DNA of 64,000 nt, from assembly GCF_035944375.1 (NCBI RefSeq), contig NZ_DASZBE010000001.1. The stretch is one strand, 5' to 3'. The position numbers were made by a program, and so were the translations under genes. Positions 7,579 to 15,718 of the stretch are shown here, piece by piece. Source of the stretch: Allobosea sp035944375. GTDB taxonomy: Bacteria > Pseudomonadota > Alphaproteobacteria > Rhizobiales > Beijerinckiaceae. The notes under the pieces were generated by a model. It worked only from the letters and a program-made list of their open reading frames with translations. It was not told the DNA's origin and searched no databases. Position 1 is the stretch's first letter, and every line of letters begins with the position of its first letter.

Positions 7579-9156
7579 CTACATCGTCGCGCCGATCTGC
7601 CACGGCACGAACTCGGCGTCGCCATAGCCCATCGCTTCGGATTTGGACTTCTCGCCCGAGGCGACCTTCAGCAGATAGTCGAAGATCTCCTGGCCCTTCT
7701 CCTCGAGCGTCACGCCGTCGAGGACATCGCCGCAATTGATGTCCATGTCGTCGGTCTGCTTGAGATACATCGGCGTGTTGGTGGCGAGCTTGATCGAGGG
7801 CGTCGGCTTGCAGCCATAGGCCGAGCCGCGGCCGGTGGTGAAGGCGAGGATGTTCGCCCCGCCCGCCACCTGCCCCGTCGCCGAGACGGGATCGTAGCCG
7901 GGCGTGTCCATGTAGACGAAGCCCTTGGAACGGACCGGCTCGGCATAGTGGTAGACGGCCGCCAGCGTCTTGGTGCCGCCCTTCGCGGCAGCGCCGAGCG
8001 ACTTCTCCAAAATCGTCGTCAGCCCGCCCGCCTTGTTGCCGGGCGACGGGTTGTTGTTCATGTCCATGCGGGCGCGGGCGGTATAGTCCTCCCACCATTT
8101 GATGATGCCGACGAGCTTCTCGCCGACTTCCCGCGTCGCGGCGCGGCGTGTCAGCAGATGCTCGGCGCCGTAGATCTCCGGCGTCTCGGAGAGGATGGCC
8201 GTGCCACCATGCTCGACGAGGATGTCGACAGCCTTGCCCAGCGCCGGGTTGGCGGTGATGCCGGAATAGCCGTCCGAGCCGCCGCATTGCAGGGCAAGCA
8301 TCAGCTCGGAGGCCGGCACGGTTTCGCGCCGCGCCCGGTCGGCGATCGGCAGCATCACCTTTAGCGCCTCGATTCCCGCCGCGACCGCCTTGCGGGTGCC
8401 GCCGGTCTCCTGGATCGTCAGCGTGCGGAAGACGTCGCTCTCCTCGACGCCATAGGCGTCCTTCATCCGCTTGATCTGGAAGCCCTCGCAGCCCAGCCCG
8501 ACGACGAGCACAGCGGCCATGTTGGGGTTGCAGGCGTAGCCCCAGGTGGTGCGCTTCAGCACCTCGAAGCTCTCGCCATTGTAGTCGATGCCGCAGCCCG
8601 TGCCATGCGTCAGCGCGATGACGCCGTCGACATTGGGATAATCGGCGAGCAGCCCGGAGCGCTTGACCTCCTCGGCCATGAAGCGCGCGGCCGAGGCCGA
8701 GCAGTTCACCGAGGTCAGGATGCCCACATAGTTGCGCGTGCCGGCCTTGCCATTGGCGCGCCGGAAGCCCTCGAAGGTCGCCTGCTGCTCGACCGGCAGG
8801 ACGAATTCCGGCTTGGCCTCGGCGCAGAAGGCATAGTCGCGCTCGAAGGCGTGGAAGCCGGTGTTGTGCTCATGCACCCATTCGCCGGGCGGAATGTCGA
8901 CGGTGGCGAAGCCGATGATCTGGCCGAACTTCCGGATCGGCTCGCCGGTGGCGATGACGCTCAATGCCAGCTTGTGCCCGCGCGGAATGCGCTTCAGCGC
9001 CGTCACGCCCGCGGCCGTTACGCCGATATCGATCGGATCGACCGCGACGGCGACATTGTCGCTGGCGTTCAGCCTGAGGGTGCGCGGCGGAATGGCTTTG
9101 TCGAGCATCGGAGGAACCACTGGCTTGCAGGCCGCGGCGGGCGCGGCGACGGGCAA
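7579..9156 (-). CDS. UxaA-family hydro-lyase (altronate/galactarate dehydratase-like)
   Basis: Large UxaA-type dehydratase of up to 525 aa, metal-dependent, acting on sugar acids such as altronate. It has an N-terminal SAF domain (about residues 30-115, NVAVAVDPIDIGVTAAG to IGFATVDIPPGEWVHEHN), then the catalytic UxaA domain with NYVGILTSVNCSAS, THGTGCGIDYNG, LALQCGGSDGYSG and GRGSAYGCKPTPSIK. The extreme start is uncertain: 9156 is a TTG with GGGAG upstream, and 9108 is an ATG giving MLDKAIPPRTL. The gene stands alone, not next to uxaB or transporters, so the true substrate is open. Confidence 0.9.
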   Translation of the reverse strand: MPVAAPAAACKPVVPPMLDKAIPPRTLRLNASDNVAVAVDPIDIGVTAAGVTALKRIPRGHKLALSVIATGEPIRKFGQIIGFATVDIPPGEWVHEHNTGFHAFERDYAFCAEAKPEFVLPVEQQATFEGFRRANGKAGTRNYVGILTSVNCSASAARFMAEEVKRSGLLADYPNVDGVIALTHGTGCGIDYNGESFEVLKRTTWGYACNPNMAAVLVVGLGCEGFQIKRMKDAYGVEESDVFRTLTIQETGGTRKAVAAGIEALKVMLPIADRARRETVPASELMLALQCGGSDGYSGITANPALGKAVDILVEHGGTAILSETPEIYGAEHLLTRRAATREVGEKLVGIIKWWEDYTARARMDMNNNPSPGNKAGGLTTILEKSLGAAAKGGTKTLAAVYHYAEPVRSKGFVYMDTPGYDPVSATGQVAGGANILAFTTGRGSAYGCKPTPSIKLATNTPMYLKQTDDMDINCGDVLDGVTLEEKGQEIFDYLLKVASGEKSKSEAMGYGDAEFVPWQIGATM

Positions 9157-9245
9157 GACATGCGCTCCCTCGCGACAGTTTTCAATCGGTTCAAAGAGCC
9201 TTCAAGCTGCTGCAGCGCAGCATCAGATCCGGCCTCGGGCAAAGA

Positions 9246-9272
9246 AAAACCCGGCCTCACGGCCGGGCTTTG
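9246..9272 (-). terminator. Rho-independent terminator of the phasin gene
   Basis: On the minus strand AAAGCCCGGCC-GTGA-GGCCGGG is followed by TTTTTCTTTG. It lies 45 bp after the phasin stop. The GC-rich stem and T-tract are intact, so phasin is likely transcribed alone and not with the UxaA gene downstream. Confidence 0.85.
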
Positions 9273-9318
9273 ATTCAGCGGTGAGGCCTGGCGCCGCGAG
9301 CGGGCGGCGCCGGTCAGC

Positions 9319-9660
9319 TCACTTGGTGGCCGGGACGGCCTTGGCGACGATGCCCTCGAACGGCTTGTAGGCGTCCTTGGCGATCGAGGCGTAGAGCTCG
9401 CCCATCTTGGTCATCTGGGCGACGGCGCCCTCGAAGGCGGTCTTGACGTAGTCGGTCTGGATCTCGATGGCCTTGTCCAGGGTCTTGACGCCAGCCAGCT
9501 TCTCGAGCGTGGCGGTGCCGGTCTCGAAGGACTTCTTGGCGTAGTCGGTGGCCTCGACGGCGAGCGTCTGCACGCCCTTGGAGGTGGCGCCGAAAGCCTT
9601 CAGGGCGGCGTCGACGTTCTCTTTGGAGGCCTTCTGGATGGTTTCAAACTGCTGCATCAT
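9319..9660 (-). CDS. Phasin (poly-hydroxyalkanoate granule-associated protein)
   Basis: Phasin_2-type protein of 113 aa that coats PHB granules. The sequence is nearly all amphipathic helix, MMQQFETIQKASKENVDAAL to KDAYKPFEGIVAKAVPATK, with the KPFEGIV C-terminal motif common in rhizobial phasins. The ATG at 9660 is preceded by GAGGGAAGAAAC, a good Shine-Dalgarno, and rules out longer starts. The gene has its own promoter about 100 bp upstream and its own terminator, consistent with an abundant, separately regulated protein. TGC/GCA-rich repeats overlap the promoter, as expected for a PhaR-type regulator; that link is inferred. Confidence 0.92.
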   Translation of the reverse strand: MMQQFETIQKASKENVDAALKAFGATSKGVQTLAVEATDYAKKSFETGTATLEKLAGVKTLDKAIEIQTDYVKTAFEGAVAQMTKMGELYASIAKDAYKPFEGIVAKAVPATK

Positions 9661-9765
9661 GTTTCTTCCCTCGGCACGCATGCCGCCTCTTGCTGACGAG
9701 CCACAAGGGCCCGGGTCTGTCGCCCCTGGGTCAGATGAAAAAGGGTTCACCACCGGGACCGCCCT

Positions 9766-9794
9766 CATATTGTGCACCGCAACATGAATGTCAA
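9766..9794 (-). promoter_or_regulatory. Sigma-70-type promoter of phasin with TGC/GCA repeats
   Basis: On the minus strand a perfect -35 TTGACA (9789-9794) is followed by 17 bp and -10 AATATG (9766-9771). The spacer contains GTTGCGGTGCAC, and just upstream lies GTGCATTGCAGCACG (about 9799-9815). These TGC...GCA half-sites resemble operators described for PhaR repressors of phasin genes. The promoter is a direct motif reading; the regulator is inferred. Confidence 0.72.
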
Positions 9795-9937
9795 GGTCGT
9801 GCTGCAATGCACGAGCAGCATCCCGGCGCCGCTCGCCGCGGCGGCGAAATAGCCGGCATTTTAACGGCTCCGTAACCGCACGCTCCTAACCTCCTCAACT
9901 GTATCCCATATGCCACGTCGCGTGACGCCGGCTGTGG

Positions 9938-9951
9938 GGAACGAGAGTTCC
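9938..9951. other. Short inverted repeat upstream of the carboxypeptidase gene
   Basis: GGAAC-GAGA-GTTCC ends 16 bp before the start codon. It could be a small mRNA hairpin or operator. The rest of the 307 bp phasin-dacA gap (9661-9967) holds the phasin leader and promoter on the minus strand; I see no ORF or repeat in the remaining part. Confidence 0.35.
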
Positions 9952-9967
9952 GGTTGAGGCGGGTTGC

Positions 9968-11656
9968 ATGGCTTTCAGTTGCGTTGGGTCCCGACGCGTG
10001 CGTTCGCGCGCGCTGGTGGCAATGATCGGCATCGTCGCGATTGCGGTCGCGGCCGTCGCCTCTCCCGCCGAGGCGGCGCGCAAGAAGAAGCGCCCGGCCG
10101 GTGGCGGCTATGCCCCGCCCTATGCGGCGATGGTCGTCGATGCGCGCACCGGCCGTACGCTGCACGCGGTCAACGAGGACGCCCCCCGCATCCCGGCCTC
10201 GATCACCAAGGTCATGACGCTCTATGTGCTGTTCGAGCAGATGGAGCGCGGCCGCTTCGGCATGAATTCGGAGCTGACGGTCTCGGCCCATGCCGCCCGT
10301 CAGGAGCCCTCCAAGATCGGCTTCAAGCCCGGTGAAACGATCTCGGTCCGCGACGCGATCCTCGCACTGATCACCAAGTCGGCCAACGACGTGGCGATGG
10401 CGGTGGCGGAGAATGTCGGCGGGTCCGAGGACGAGTTCGCCCGCATGATGACGGCGCGCGCCCGCGCGCTCGGCATGGCCCGGACCACCTTCTACAACCC
10501 GCACGGCCTGCCCCACAGCCCGCCGAACATGACCACGGCGCGCGATCTCACCATCCTCGCCCGCGCCATCCAGGAGCGCTTCCCGCGCTACTATCCGATG
10601 TTCTCGACGCGGGTGTTCAACTATGCCGGCGGCGCCTATCGCAACCACAACAAGCTGCTCGGCCGCATCGAGGGCGTGGACGGCATCAAGACCGGCTACA
10701 CCCGCCTCTCCGGCTTCAATTTGATGACCTCGGCAAAGGCCGATGGCCGCCATGTCGTCTCGGTCGTGCTCGGCGGGCGCTCCGGCGCCGCGCGCGACAA
10801 GATCATGGCCGACCTCGTCGTCGCCACCCTGCCCAGGGCCGCGACCAGCGGTCGCGCCTCGACCATGGTCGCAGAAGCGCCCGAGCCCGAGCCGCGTCCG
10901 CAGGAGCGCGCGCCTGAGCGCCAGCGTCCCGCGGCGCCGGTCGTTGCCGCAGCCCTCGAAGCAAAGCCGCTGCCGGTGCCGCGCCCCCGCGCCGAACCGG
11001 AAGCCCCCGCCCCGCTCCCGATCGCCGCGCGCGCCTATGCCCCCGTCCCGACCACGACTCCGGTCGCACCGCCGCGCCCGCTCACCGCAGGCGTTCGTCA
11101 GCCCCTGCAGATTTCGGGGATGCGCCCGGTCACCGCCACCACGACGCCGCCGGCGATGCGCTGGTCGATCGGTGCCCCGGCAGCCGACGGCAAGATCCTG
11201 CGCCCGCCGGCCAATGTCGACGTCACCTCCTCGATCGCGAAGGTCGCCGAGCCGGCCGAAGTCCCGGCCGCGCCGGTCGCCGTCGCCGTGGCTCCCGCCG
11301 AGAAGACTCACGAGGCCGGCGTCACCGCCATCGCAAAGGCCGTGGACAAGACGGTCGAAAAGGCGCCCGAGCCCGTCCGCACGGCCGAGGCTCGCCCTGC
11401 CGCCGCGACCGGCAAATGGCTGATTCAGCTCGGCGCCACGGATGACGAGGCGAAGGCTCGCGAGATCTTGGCCCGCGCTCGCGCCAAGGCTGCCGGACCG
11501 CTGGCCGAGGTCACCGCCGTGACCGAGAAGGTCGAGAAGGGCGGAGCCACGTTGTTCCGGGCCCGCTTCGCCGGCTTCGACGACTCCAAGGATGCCCAGA
11601 ACGCCTGCGCCCGGCTGAAGCGCGACGGCTTCGCCTGCTTCGCCACCCGCGGCTGA
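9968..11656 (+). CDS. D-alanyl-D-alanine carboxypeptidase (S11) with C-terminal SPOR domain
   Basis: Periplasmic penicillin-binding protein that trims the terminal D-Ala of peptidoglycan stem peptides. It is 562 aa: signal peptide to about residue 37 (SPAEA-ARKKK), then a peptidase S11 domain. The active-site triads are SITK (78-81), SAN (138-140) and KTG (241-243). A long Pro/Ala/Val-rich linker (about 285-480) leads to a SPOR domain (about 483-562, KWLIQLGATDDEAKAREIL) that binds denuded glycan at division sites. The linker has strongly biased composition and is probably flexible. Fusion with SPOR is common in alphaproteobacteria and points to septal activity. Confidence 0.93.
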   Translation: MAFSCVGSRRVRSRALVAMIGIVAIAVAAVASPAEAARKKKRPAGGGYAPPYAAMVVDARTGRTLHAVNEDAPRIPASITKVMTLYVLFEQMERGRFGMNSELTVSAHAARQEPSKIGFKPGETISVRDAILALITKSANDVAMAVAENVGGSEDEFARMMTARARALGMARTTFYNPHGLPHSPPNMTTARDLTILARAIQERFPRYYPMFSTRVFNYAGGAYRNHNKLLGRIEGVDGIKTGYTRLSGFNLMTSAKADGRHVVSVVLGGRSGAARDKIMADLVVATLPRAATSGRASTMVAEAPEPEPRPQERAPERQRPAAPVVAAALEAKPLPVPRPRAEPEAPAPLPIAARAYAPVPTTTPVAPPRPLTAGVRQPLQISGMRPVTATTTPPAMRWSIGAPAADGKILRPPANVDVTSSIAKVAEPAEVPAAPVAVAVAPAEKTHEAGVTAIAKAVDKTVEKAPEPVRTAEARPAAATGKWLIQLGATDDEAKAREILARARAKAAGPLAEVTAVTEKVEKGGATLFRARFAGFDDSKDAQNACARLKRDGFACFATRG

Positions 11657-11725
11657 CGGACAAGGACAAGGAAAAGGAACGCTGGCATGTCGTACTCGAC
11701 CTCCTCCCTCTTCCCGGCTGGCACC

Positions 11726-12439
11726 TCACTTCAGAAGGACGTCCTTGGCCTGGTTGACGCGAGCGGCAAGACCGCTGGTGCCCCCGGCATCCGGGTGGAT
11801 GCGCTTCATCAGGGCGCGATGGGCTTCGCGGATCGCCTCCTCGCCCGACCCCGGCTGAAGCCCCAGGATCTCGTAGGCCTCCTGATGCGACATCGCGCCC
11901 GTGCCCGGCGCGCGGCCCTGCCCCGCGTCGCGGTGACGATCAGCGTCTTCACGCCAGCCGGGCGACCGGCGGTCGAGATAAGCCTCTAGCAGCCGGGCAC
12001 CCTCGGGATCCTGCGCTAGGCAGTCCCCCATCAGCAGGCCGATCTCGGCCAGCGACAGATCGTCGAGGCTGCGGCCGGCGAAGCGCCCGGCGCTGACCGT
12101 CCCGGTCATGCCGCCGCTGTCATGATCGAGTTCCATCGCCAGAAGCTGCGAGGCGACCCGAGAACGCGCTCCCGGCGTCTCGGTGGACGACGCCCCCCAG
12201 GGAAAGCGGATGCCGCCGGGCCCTGTCGCGCTCCAGCCGAGCAGCCAGGCGCCGATGCCGCCGACGAAGATCGCCATGTCGAGGCGGCCGCGCATCATCA
12301 GCAGGGCGGCGATGCCGAGCGACAGCAAGCCGCCGCCGCCCTTGACCGCCTTGGCCAGCATTCGCGGATTGGTGCTCGCGAAGAGCTTCGACAGCCACCA
12401 GATCAGGAGAACCGCGGCGATTCCGTAAAGCAGCGTCAC
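11726..12439 (-). CDS. Membrane-anchored J-domain protein, Pam18/Tim14-like
   Basis: DnaJ-type co-chaperone of 237 aa. Hydrophobic segments lie at about 1-20, 36-49 and 54-70, followed by a linker and a C-terminal J domain (about 187-237) with HPD at 215-217. The J-domain end, HPDAGGTSGLAARVNQAKD, closely matches the HPDxGGS...LAxxxNxAKD signature of mitochondrial Pam18/Tim14 and differs from DnaJ. It is expected to stimulate DnaK at the inner membrane. It starts with GTG at 12439; GTGA overlaps the stop of the upstream VWA-like gene by 4 nt, so the two are translationally coupled. It is convergent with the carboxypeptidase gene (69 bp gap). Confidence 0.86.
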   Translation of the reverse strand: MTLLYGIAAVLLIWWLSKLFASTNPRMLAKAVKGGGGLLSLGIAALLMMRGRLDMAIFVGGIGAWLLGWSATGPGGIRFPWGASSTETPGARSRVASQLLAMELDHDSGGMTGTVSAGRFAGRSLDDLSLAEIGLLMGDCLAQDPEGARLLEAYLDRRSPGWREDADRHRDAGQGRAPGTGAMSHQEAYEILGLQPGSGEEAIREAHRALMKRIHPDAGGTSGLAARVNQAKDVLLK

Positions 12440-13179
12440 CGCCGACCTCCCTCCATCGATCCCAGGAGCCCGCGCACGGCCGGGCTGCCGGCGGCGAGCT
12501 TCAGCATCGCCTCGCGCCCGCCCGCCGCATAGGCCGCGGCGCCGCGAAGCAGATCGAGCAGCGAATCGGGCGCAGCCGCATCGAAGCGGGCATGGGCGCC
12601 GCCGGTCAGCCGCGCCAGGGTGGCGAAGGCCGCGCTCGCGGCGGGGTCGTGCCCCTCCTGGAACAGGAAGCCGCGGATGCCGCGCAGGCCGAGCTCGCCC
12701 GCAAGCCCGGCCAGCGCATCGACCTCCTCCTCCATCGCATCGCCGACGAAGACGAAGGCGCGGATCGGGACGCTGCGCGCCTCGTCGCGGACATGCTTCA
12801 GGACGCGGGCGATCTGCGTCTGTCCGCCCTGGCAGGCGATGCCCGACATCAGCCCGTTCAGCCGGCGCGGCTCGCCGACCCAGCCCGAGGCGCGGCATTC
12901 GGCCAGCCCGCGGAAATAGACGAGCTGCACAGCGAGCCCGCCGCTCGTCGCCGCCACCTCGAACATCTTCGCCTGCAGCGAGCAGGCGAGATCCCAGGTC
13001 GGCTGGCGGCTCATCGTGGCGTCGAGCGCAAAGACGAGGCGCCCCGCCTGCCCCGTCGCCAGCGGCGCCAACTGCTTGGCCGCCCCGAGGAAGCGGTCGA
13101 TCTCGCCGGGCGCCGAACGGCCCGCCGCCACGCCCGCGCCCGCCCGCTTCTCAAGTGCCTTGTCGCTCTTGTCCGTCAT
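12436..13179 (-). CDS. VWA-like protein coupled to the J-domain protein
   Basis: Cytoplasmic protein of 247 aa with a von Willebrand factor A-type fold. FALDATMSRQ has the form of a first MIDAS motif (DxTxS instead of DxSxS), GGQTQI supplies the Thr, and FVGDAMEEE the later acidic residue. The region between about residues 45 and 210 covers the domain. No signal peptide is seen. The stop overlaps the GTG of the J-domain gene (GTGA), so the pair is one operon. VWA proteins often recruit AAA+ or chaperone partners, so a role with the Pam18-like protein is likely, but its substrate is unknown. Confidence 0.78.
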   Translation of the reverse strand: MTDKSDKALEKRAGAGVAAGRSAPGEIDRFLGAAKQLAPLATGQAGRLVFALDATMSRQPTWDLACSLQAKMFEVAATSGGLAVQLVYFRGLAECRASGWVGEPRRLNGLMSGIACQGGQTQIARVLKHVRDEARSVPIRAFVFVGDAMEEEVDALAGLAGELGLRGIRGFLFQEGHDPAASAAFATLARLTGGAHARFDAAAPDSLLDLLRGAAAYAAGGREAMLKLAAGSPAVRGLLGSMEGGRR

Positions 13180-13269
13180 GGCCTTGATATTGGCGGTTTG
13201 CCGGACATTTGCTACCCGTCCACCGCCGCGACAGGCGCGACTTCACAGCCCATCGACGAAAGAGGCGCC

Positions 13270-14118
13270 ATGACCGGGATCGCAATCTTCGAGACCGTCT
13301 CCGCCATGCGGCAGGCCGTGGCCGGCTGGCATGCCGCCGGCGAGACGGTCGGCCTCGTGCCGACGATGGGCGCGCTGCATGAGGGCCATATCGCGCTCGT
13401 CCAGGAAGCGCAGCGGCGGGCAAAGCGCGTCATCGTCACGATCTTCGTCAATCCGACGCAGTTCGCCCCGCATGAGGACTTCAAGAAGTATCCGCGTACC
13501 TTCGACGACGACTGCGCCAAACTGGTCGCCGCCGGCGCCGATGCGGTGTTCTTTCCCGCGGTCGAGGAGATGTACCCGGCCGGATTCGCCACCCGCGTGC
13601 TGCTGCTCGGCCCGGCCGCCGTCGGCCTCGACGACCGCTTCCGGCCGACGCATTTCGAGGGCGTCGCGACAATCTGCTGCAAGCTCTTCACCCAGTCGCG
13701 CGCCGATCTCGCGGTCTTCGGCGAGAAGGACTACCAGCAGCTCAAGGTCGTGACCCGCATGGCCGCCGATCTCGACCTCGGCATCGAGATCGTGCCGCTG
13801 CCGACATTCCGCGAAGGGGACGGCCTCGCCATGTCCTCGCGCAACCGCTACCTCTCGCCGCAGGACCGCGCACTCGCGCCCTTGCTGCACGCGGTGATGC
13901 AGGCGCTGGCGGTGCGCATCCGCAACCGCGAGGACCTCTTCCGCGCCGTCGGCGAGGCCCAGGGCGAGATCATCTCGGCCGGTTTCGAACTCGATTATCT
14001 CGAAGCCCGCCATGCCGACACGCTGGCTCCAGTGACCTCGCTCGCCGACGGGCCGATCCGGATTCTGGTCGCGGCGCGGCTCGGCGCGACGCGGCTCATC
14101 GACAACATTCCGGTGTGA
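13270..14118 (+). CDS. panC: Pantothenate synthetase (pantoate-beta-alanine ligase)
   Basis: Joins pantoate and beta-alanine with ATP to make pantothenate, the CoA precursor. It is 282 aa, the usual length. Motifs are VPTMGALHEGHIALV (with the HxGH nucleotide-binding element), FVNPTQFAPHEDFKKYPR, FGEKDYQQL and the KMSKS-like MSSRNRYLSP. The ATG at 13270 begins MTGIAIFETVSAM. The stop lies before repeat B1. panB is not adjacent in this window. A much longer in-frame reading upstream from 12592 is antisense to the VWA gene and is not real. Confidence 0.96.
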   Translation: MTGIAIFETVSAMRQAVAGWHAAGETVGLVPTMGALHEGHIALVQEAQRRAKRVIVTIFVNPTQFAPHEDFKKYPRTFDDDCAKLVAAGADAVFFPAVEEMYPAGFATRVLLLGPAAVGLDDRFRPTHFEGVATICCKLFTQSRADLAVFGEKDYQQLKVVTRMAADLDLGIEIVPLPTFREGDGLAMSSRNRYLSPQDRALAPLLHAVMQALAVRIRNREDLFRAVGEAQGEIISAGFELDYLEARHADTLAPVTSLADGPIRILVAARLGATRLIDNIPV

Positions 14119-14146
14119 GGTGGCTGCCGCTTGGCGCAACCCTCAT

Positions 14147-14256
14147 CGTCATTCCGGACAAGCCGCGCAGCGGCACCGCTCCGGAATCCATCGTGAGGCG
14201 CCGGCGAGCCCTATGGTGGATTCCGGGTCTCCGCTTCGCTCCGCCCGGAATGACGA
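14147..14256. repeat. Palindromic intergenic element, family B, copy B1
   Basis: Ends are CGTCATTCCGG and CCGGAATGACG. The inside arms are GGACAAGCCGCGCAGCGGC followed by GCTCCGGAATCC, and GGATTCCGGGTCTCCGCTTC followed by GCTCCGCCCGGAATG, so each half can fold. It fills the gap between the convergent panC and DUF1489 genes. It is related to the copies at 36884 and 47466. Confidence 0.85.
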
Positions 14257-14286
14257 TGCGGTTGATCCTGCCGCCGCAAGGACTTC

Positions 14287-14724
14287 CTACAGCAGCCCCA
14301 GCTCCGCCAGCTCCCGCCGCAGCGCCTCCGGCATCGCGCCGAGATCGCCGCTGCGGCCATCGATGTCGCGCGGCGCATCCTTGTCGGTGAGATAGCGCCA
14401 GCCCTGGAAAGGCCGGCACGGGCGCGGCTCCAGCGGCACGACGATCGGCTCCAGCACGAGATGGCAGCGGCCGATGCCGTCGCCATCGGTGAAGGGACGC
14501 ACCGCCAGCAGCCTCTGCCGCGCGCTGATCTGGCCCTTGATCACCCAGTACAGCGAGCCGCCGTCGAGCAACTCGTCGAGGCGCTTGGGCACCATGCGGG
14601 TGGTGTGGATCTGCTCCGCCGTGCGGCCCAGCCGCCGCTCCAGCGTCAGGCGCTCCTCGATCCAGTCTTCCAGATCGCCGATCGATTCGGCGCCGACGCA
14701 GAGCTTGAGGAGATGGAGCGACAT
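14287..14724 (-). CDS. DUF1489 family protein
   Basis: Cytoplasmic conserved protein of 145 aa, starting MSLHLLKLCVGAESIGDLEDW. The segments HTTRMVPKRLDELLDGGSLYW, VIKGQISARQRLL and CRPFQGWRYLTDKDAPRD are characteristic of DUF1489, a family restricted mainly to alphaproteobacteria and without a known function. No membrane segment or obvious catalytic site is visible. The upstream in-frame start at 14766 would add 14 residues not typical of the family. It is convergent with panC and divergent from the SDR gene. Confidence 0.85.
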   Translation of the reverse strand: MSLHLLKLCVGAESIGDLEDWIEERLTLERRLGRTAEQIHTTRMVPKRLDELLDGGSLYWVIKGQISARQRLLAVRPFTDGDGIGRCHLVLEPIVVPLEPRPCRPFQGWRYLTDKDAPRDIDGRSGDLGAMPEALRRELAELGLL

Positions 14725-14852
14725 GGCCGGCAATCTAGTGCGGGCCCGGCAACCCGACCAGCGCAACCGACGTTGCTCTCCACAGCTGCGCTACGACATG
14801 TTGCAGGCGCGACCGCGGGCCGCAGGGCGGCGCAGGACATAGGGAGAATTCG

Positions 14853-15623
14853 ATGCGCGGATTATCGGGCAAGGCCGTTCTCGTCACCGGTTCCTCCAAC
14901 GGAATCGGTCGCGCCATGGCGCAGCGGCTCGTCGAGGAAGGGGCCAGGGTCGTGATCCATGGCCGCGATCGCGAAGAGGTCGATGGCGTCTGCCGCGAAC
15001 TCGGCGCCCATTCCGCCCCCGCGACGGGCGACCTCGCCGATCCCGCGACGGCGCAGGCCCTGGTCGACGCCACGGTCGCGGCCTTCGGACGCATCGACGG
15101 CCTCGTCAACAACGCAGGCATCTATCCCCGCGGCGAGGTCACCGGCACCACGGTCGACTTCTTCGACCATGTCTTCGCCGTCAATGTCCGCGCCCCGCTG
15201 CTGGCTTCCGAGGCGGCGGCGCGGGCCTTCCGCACCCAGGGCTCGGGCGGCACGATCGTCACCGTCGGCTCGATCAACGCCTGGTGCGGCCTGCCGCGGC
15301 TGACGGTCTATTCCATGTCCAAGGGCGCGCTGATGACGATGACGCGCAACCTTGCCGACTCGCTGGGGCCTGACCGAATCCGCCTCAACCAGCTCAATGT
15401 CGGCTGGACCTTCACCGCCAATGAGGACGCGACGCAGCAGAAGGAGGGGCAGCAGCCCGGCTGGGAGAACCATGTTCCCGTCCGACAGGCACCCACCGGC
15501 CGCATCATGCAGCCCGAGGAGATCGCCGCGCATACCGCCTTCTGGCTCTCCGACGAGAGCGCGCCGGTCTCGGGCCAGATCTACGAGGTCGAGCAGTTCC
15601 CGGTGATCGGGCGAATGGGGTAG
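14853..15623 (+). CDS. Short-chain dehydrogenase/reductase (classical SDR)
   Basis: NAD(P)-dependent oxidoreductase of 256 aa with a Rossmann fold. TGSSNGIG (12-19) is the cofactor loop, NNAGIYP the structural motif, the active Ser lies in TVGSINAWCG, and the catalytic Tyr-Lys in YSMSKGAL. An Arg follows the second strand (HGRDREEV), favouring NADP(H); this is inference. The ATG at 14853 has AGGGAGAA just upstream. It is convergent with mccA across repeat A3. The substrate is not evident; the C-terminal QIYEVEQFPVIGRMG resembles many uncharacterised SDRs. Confidence 0.9.
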   Translation: MRGLSGKAVLVTGSSNGIGRAMAQRLVEEGARVVIHGRDREEVDGVCRELGAHSAPATGDLADPATAQALVDATVAAFGRIDGLVNNAGIYPRGEVTGTTVDFFDHVFAVNVRAPLLASEAAARAFRTQGSGGTIVTVGSINAWCGLPRLTVYSMSKGALMTMTRNLADSLGPDRIRLNQLNVGWTFTANEDATQQKEGQQPGWENHVPVRQAPTGRIMQPEEIAAHTAFWLSDESAPVSGQIYEVEQFPVIGRMG

Positions 15624-15633
15624 CGCAGGAACA

Positions 15634-15711
15634 GCGTCATGCTCGGGCTTGACCCGAGCATCTCTGGGACGAGATTCTCGGGTCTGCGCTTCGCTCCGCC
15701 CGAGAATGACG
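15634..15711. repeat. Palindromic intergenic element, family A, copy A3 (typical form)
   Basis: Clean two-hairpin copy. The first hairpin is ATGCTCGGG-CTTGA-CCCGAGCAT. The second has arms ATTCTCGGG and CCCGAGAAT around TCTGCGCTTCGCTCCG. Outer ends are GCGTCAT and ATGACGC. It lies in the convergent gap between the SDR gene and mccA. Confidence 0.9.
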
Positions 15712-15718
15712 CCAGTTC

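Noticed and set aside
12592..13269. Upstream extension of panC in frame, giving a 508-residue protein
   Set aside because: The extra part is antisense to the VWA-like gene and lacks PanC homology; the family start MTGIAIFE is at 13270.
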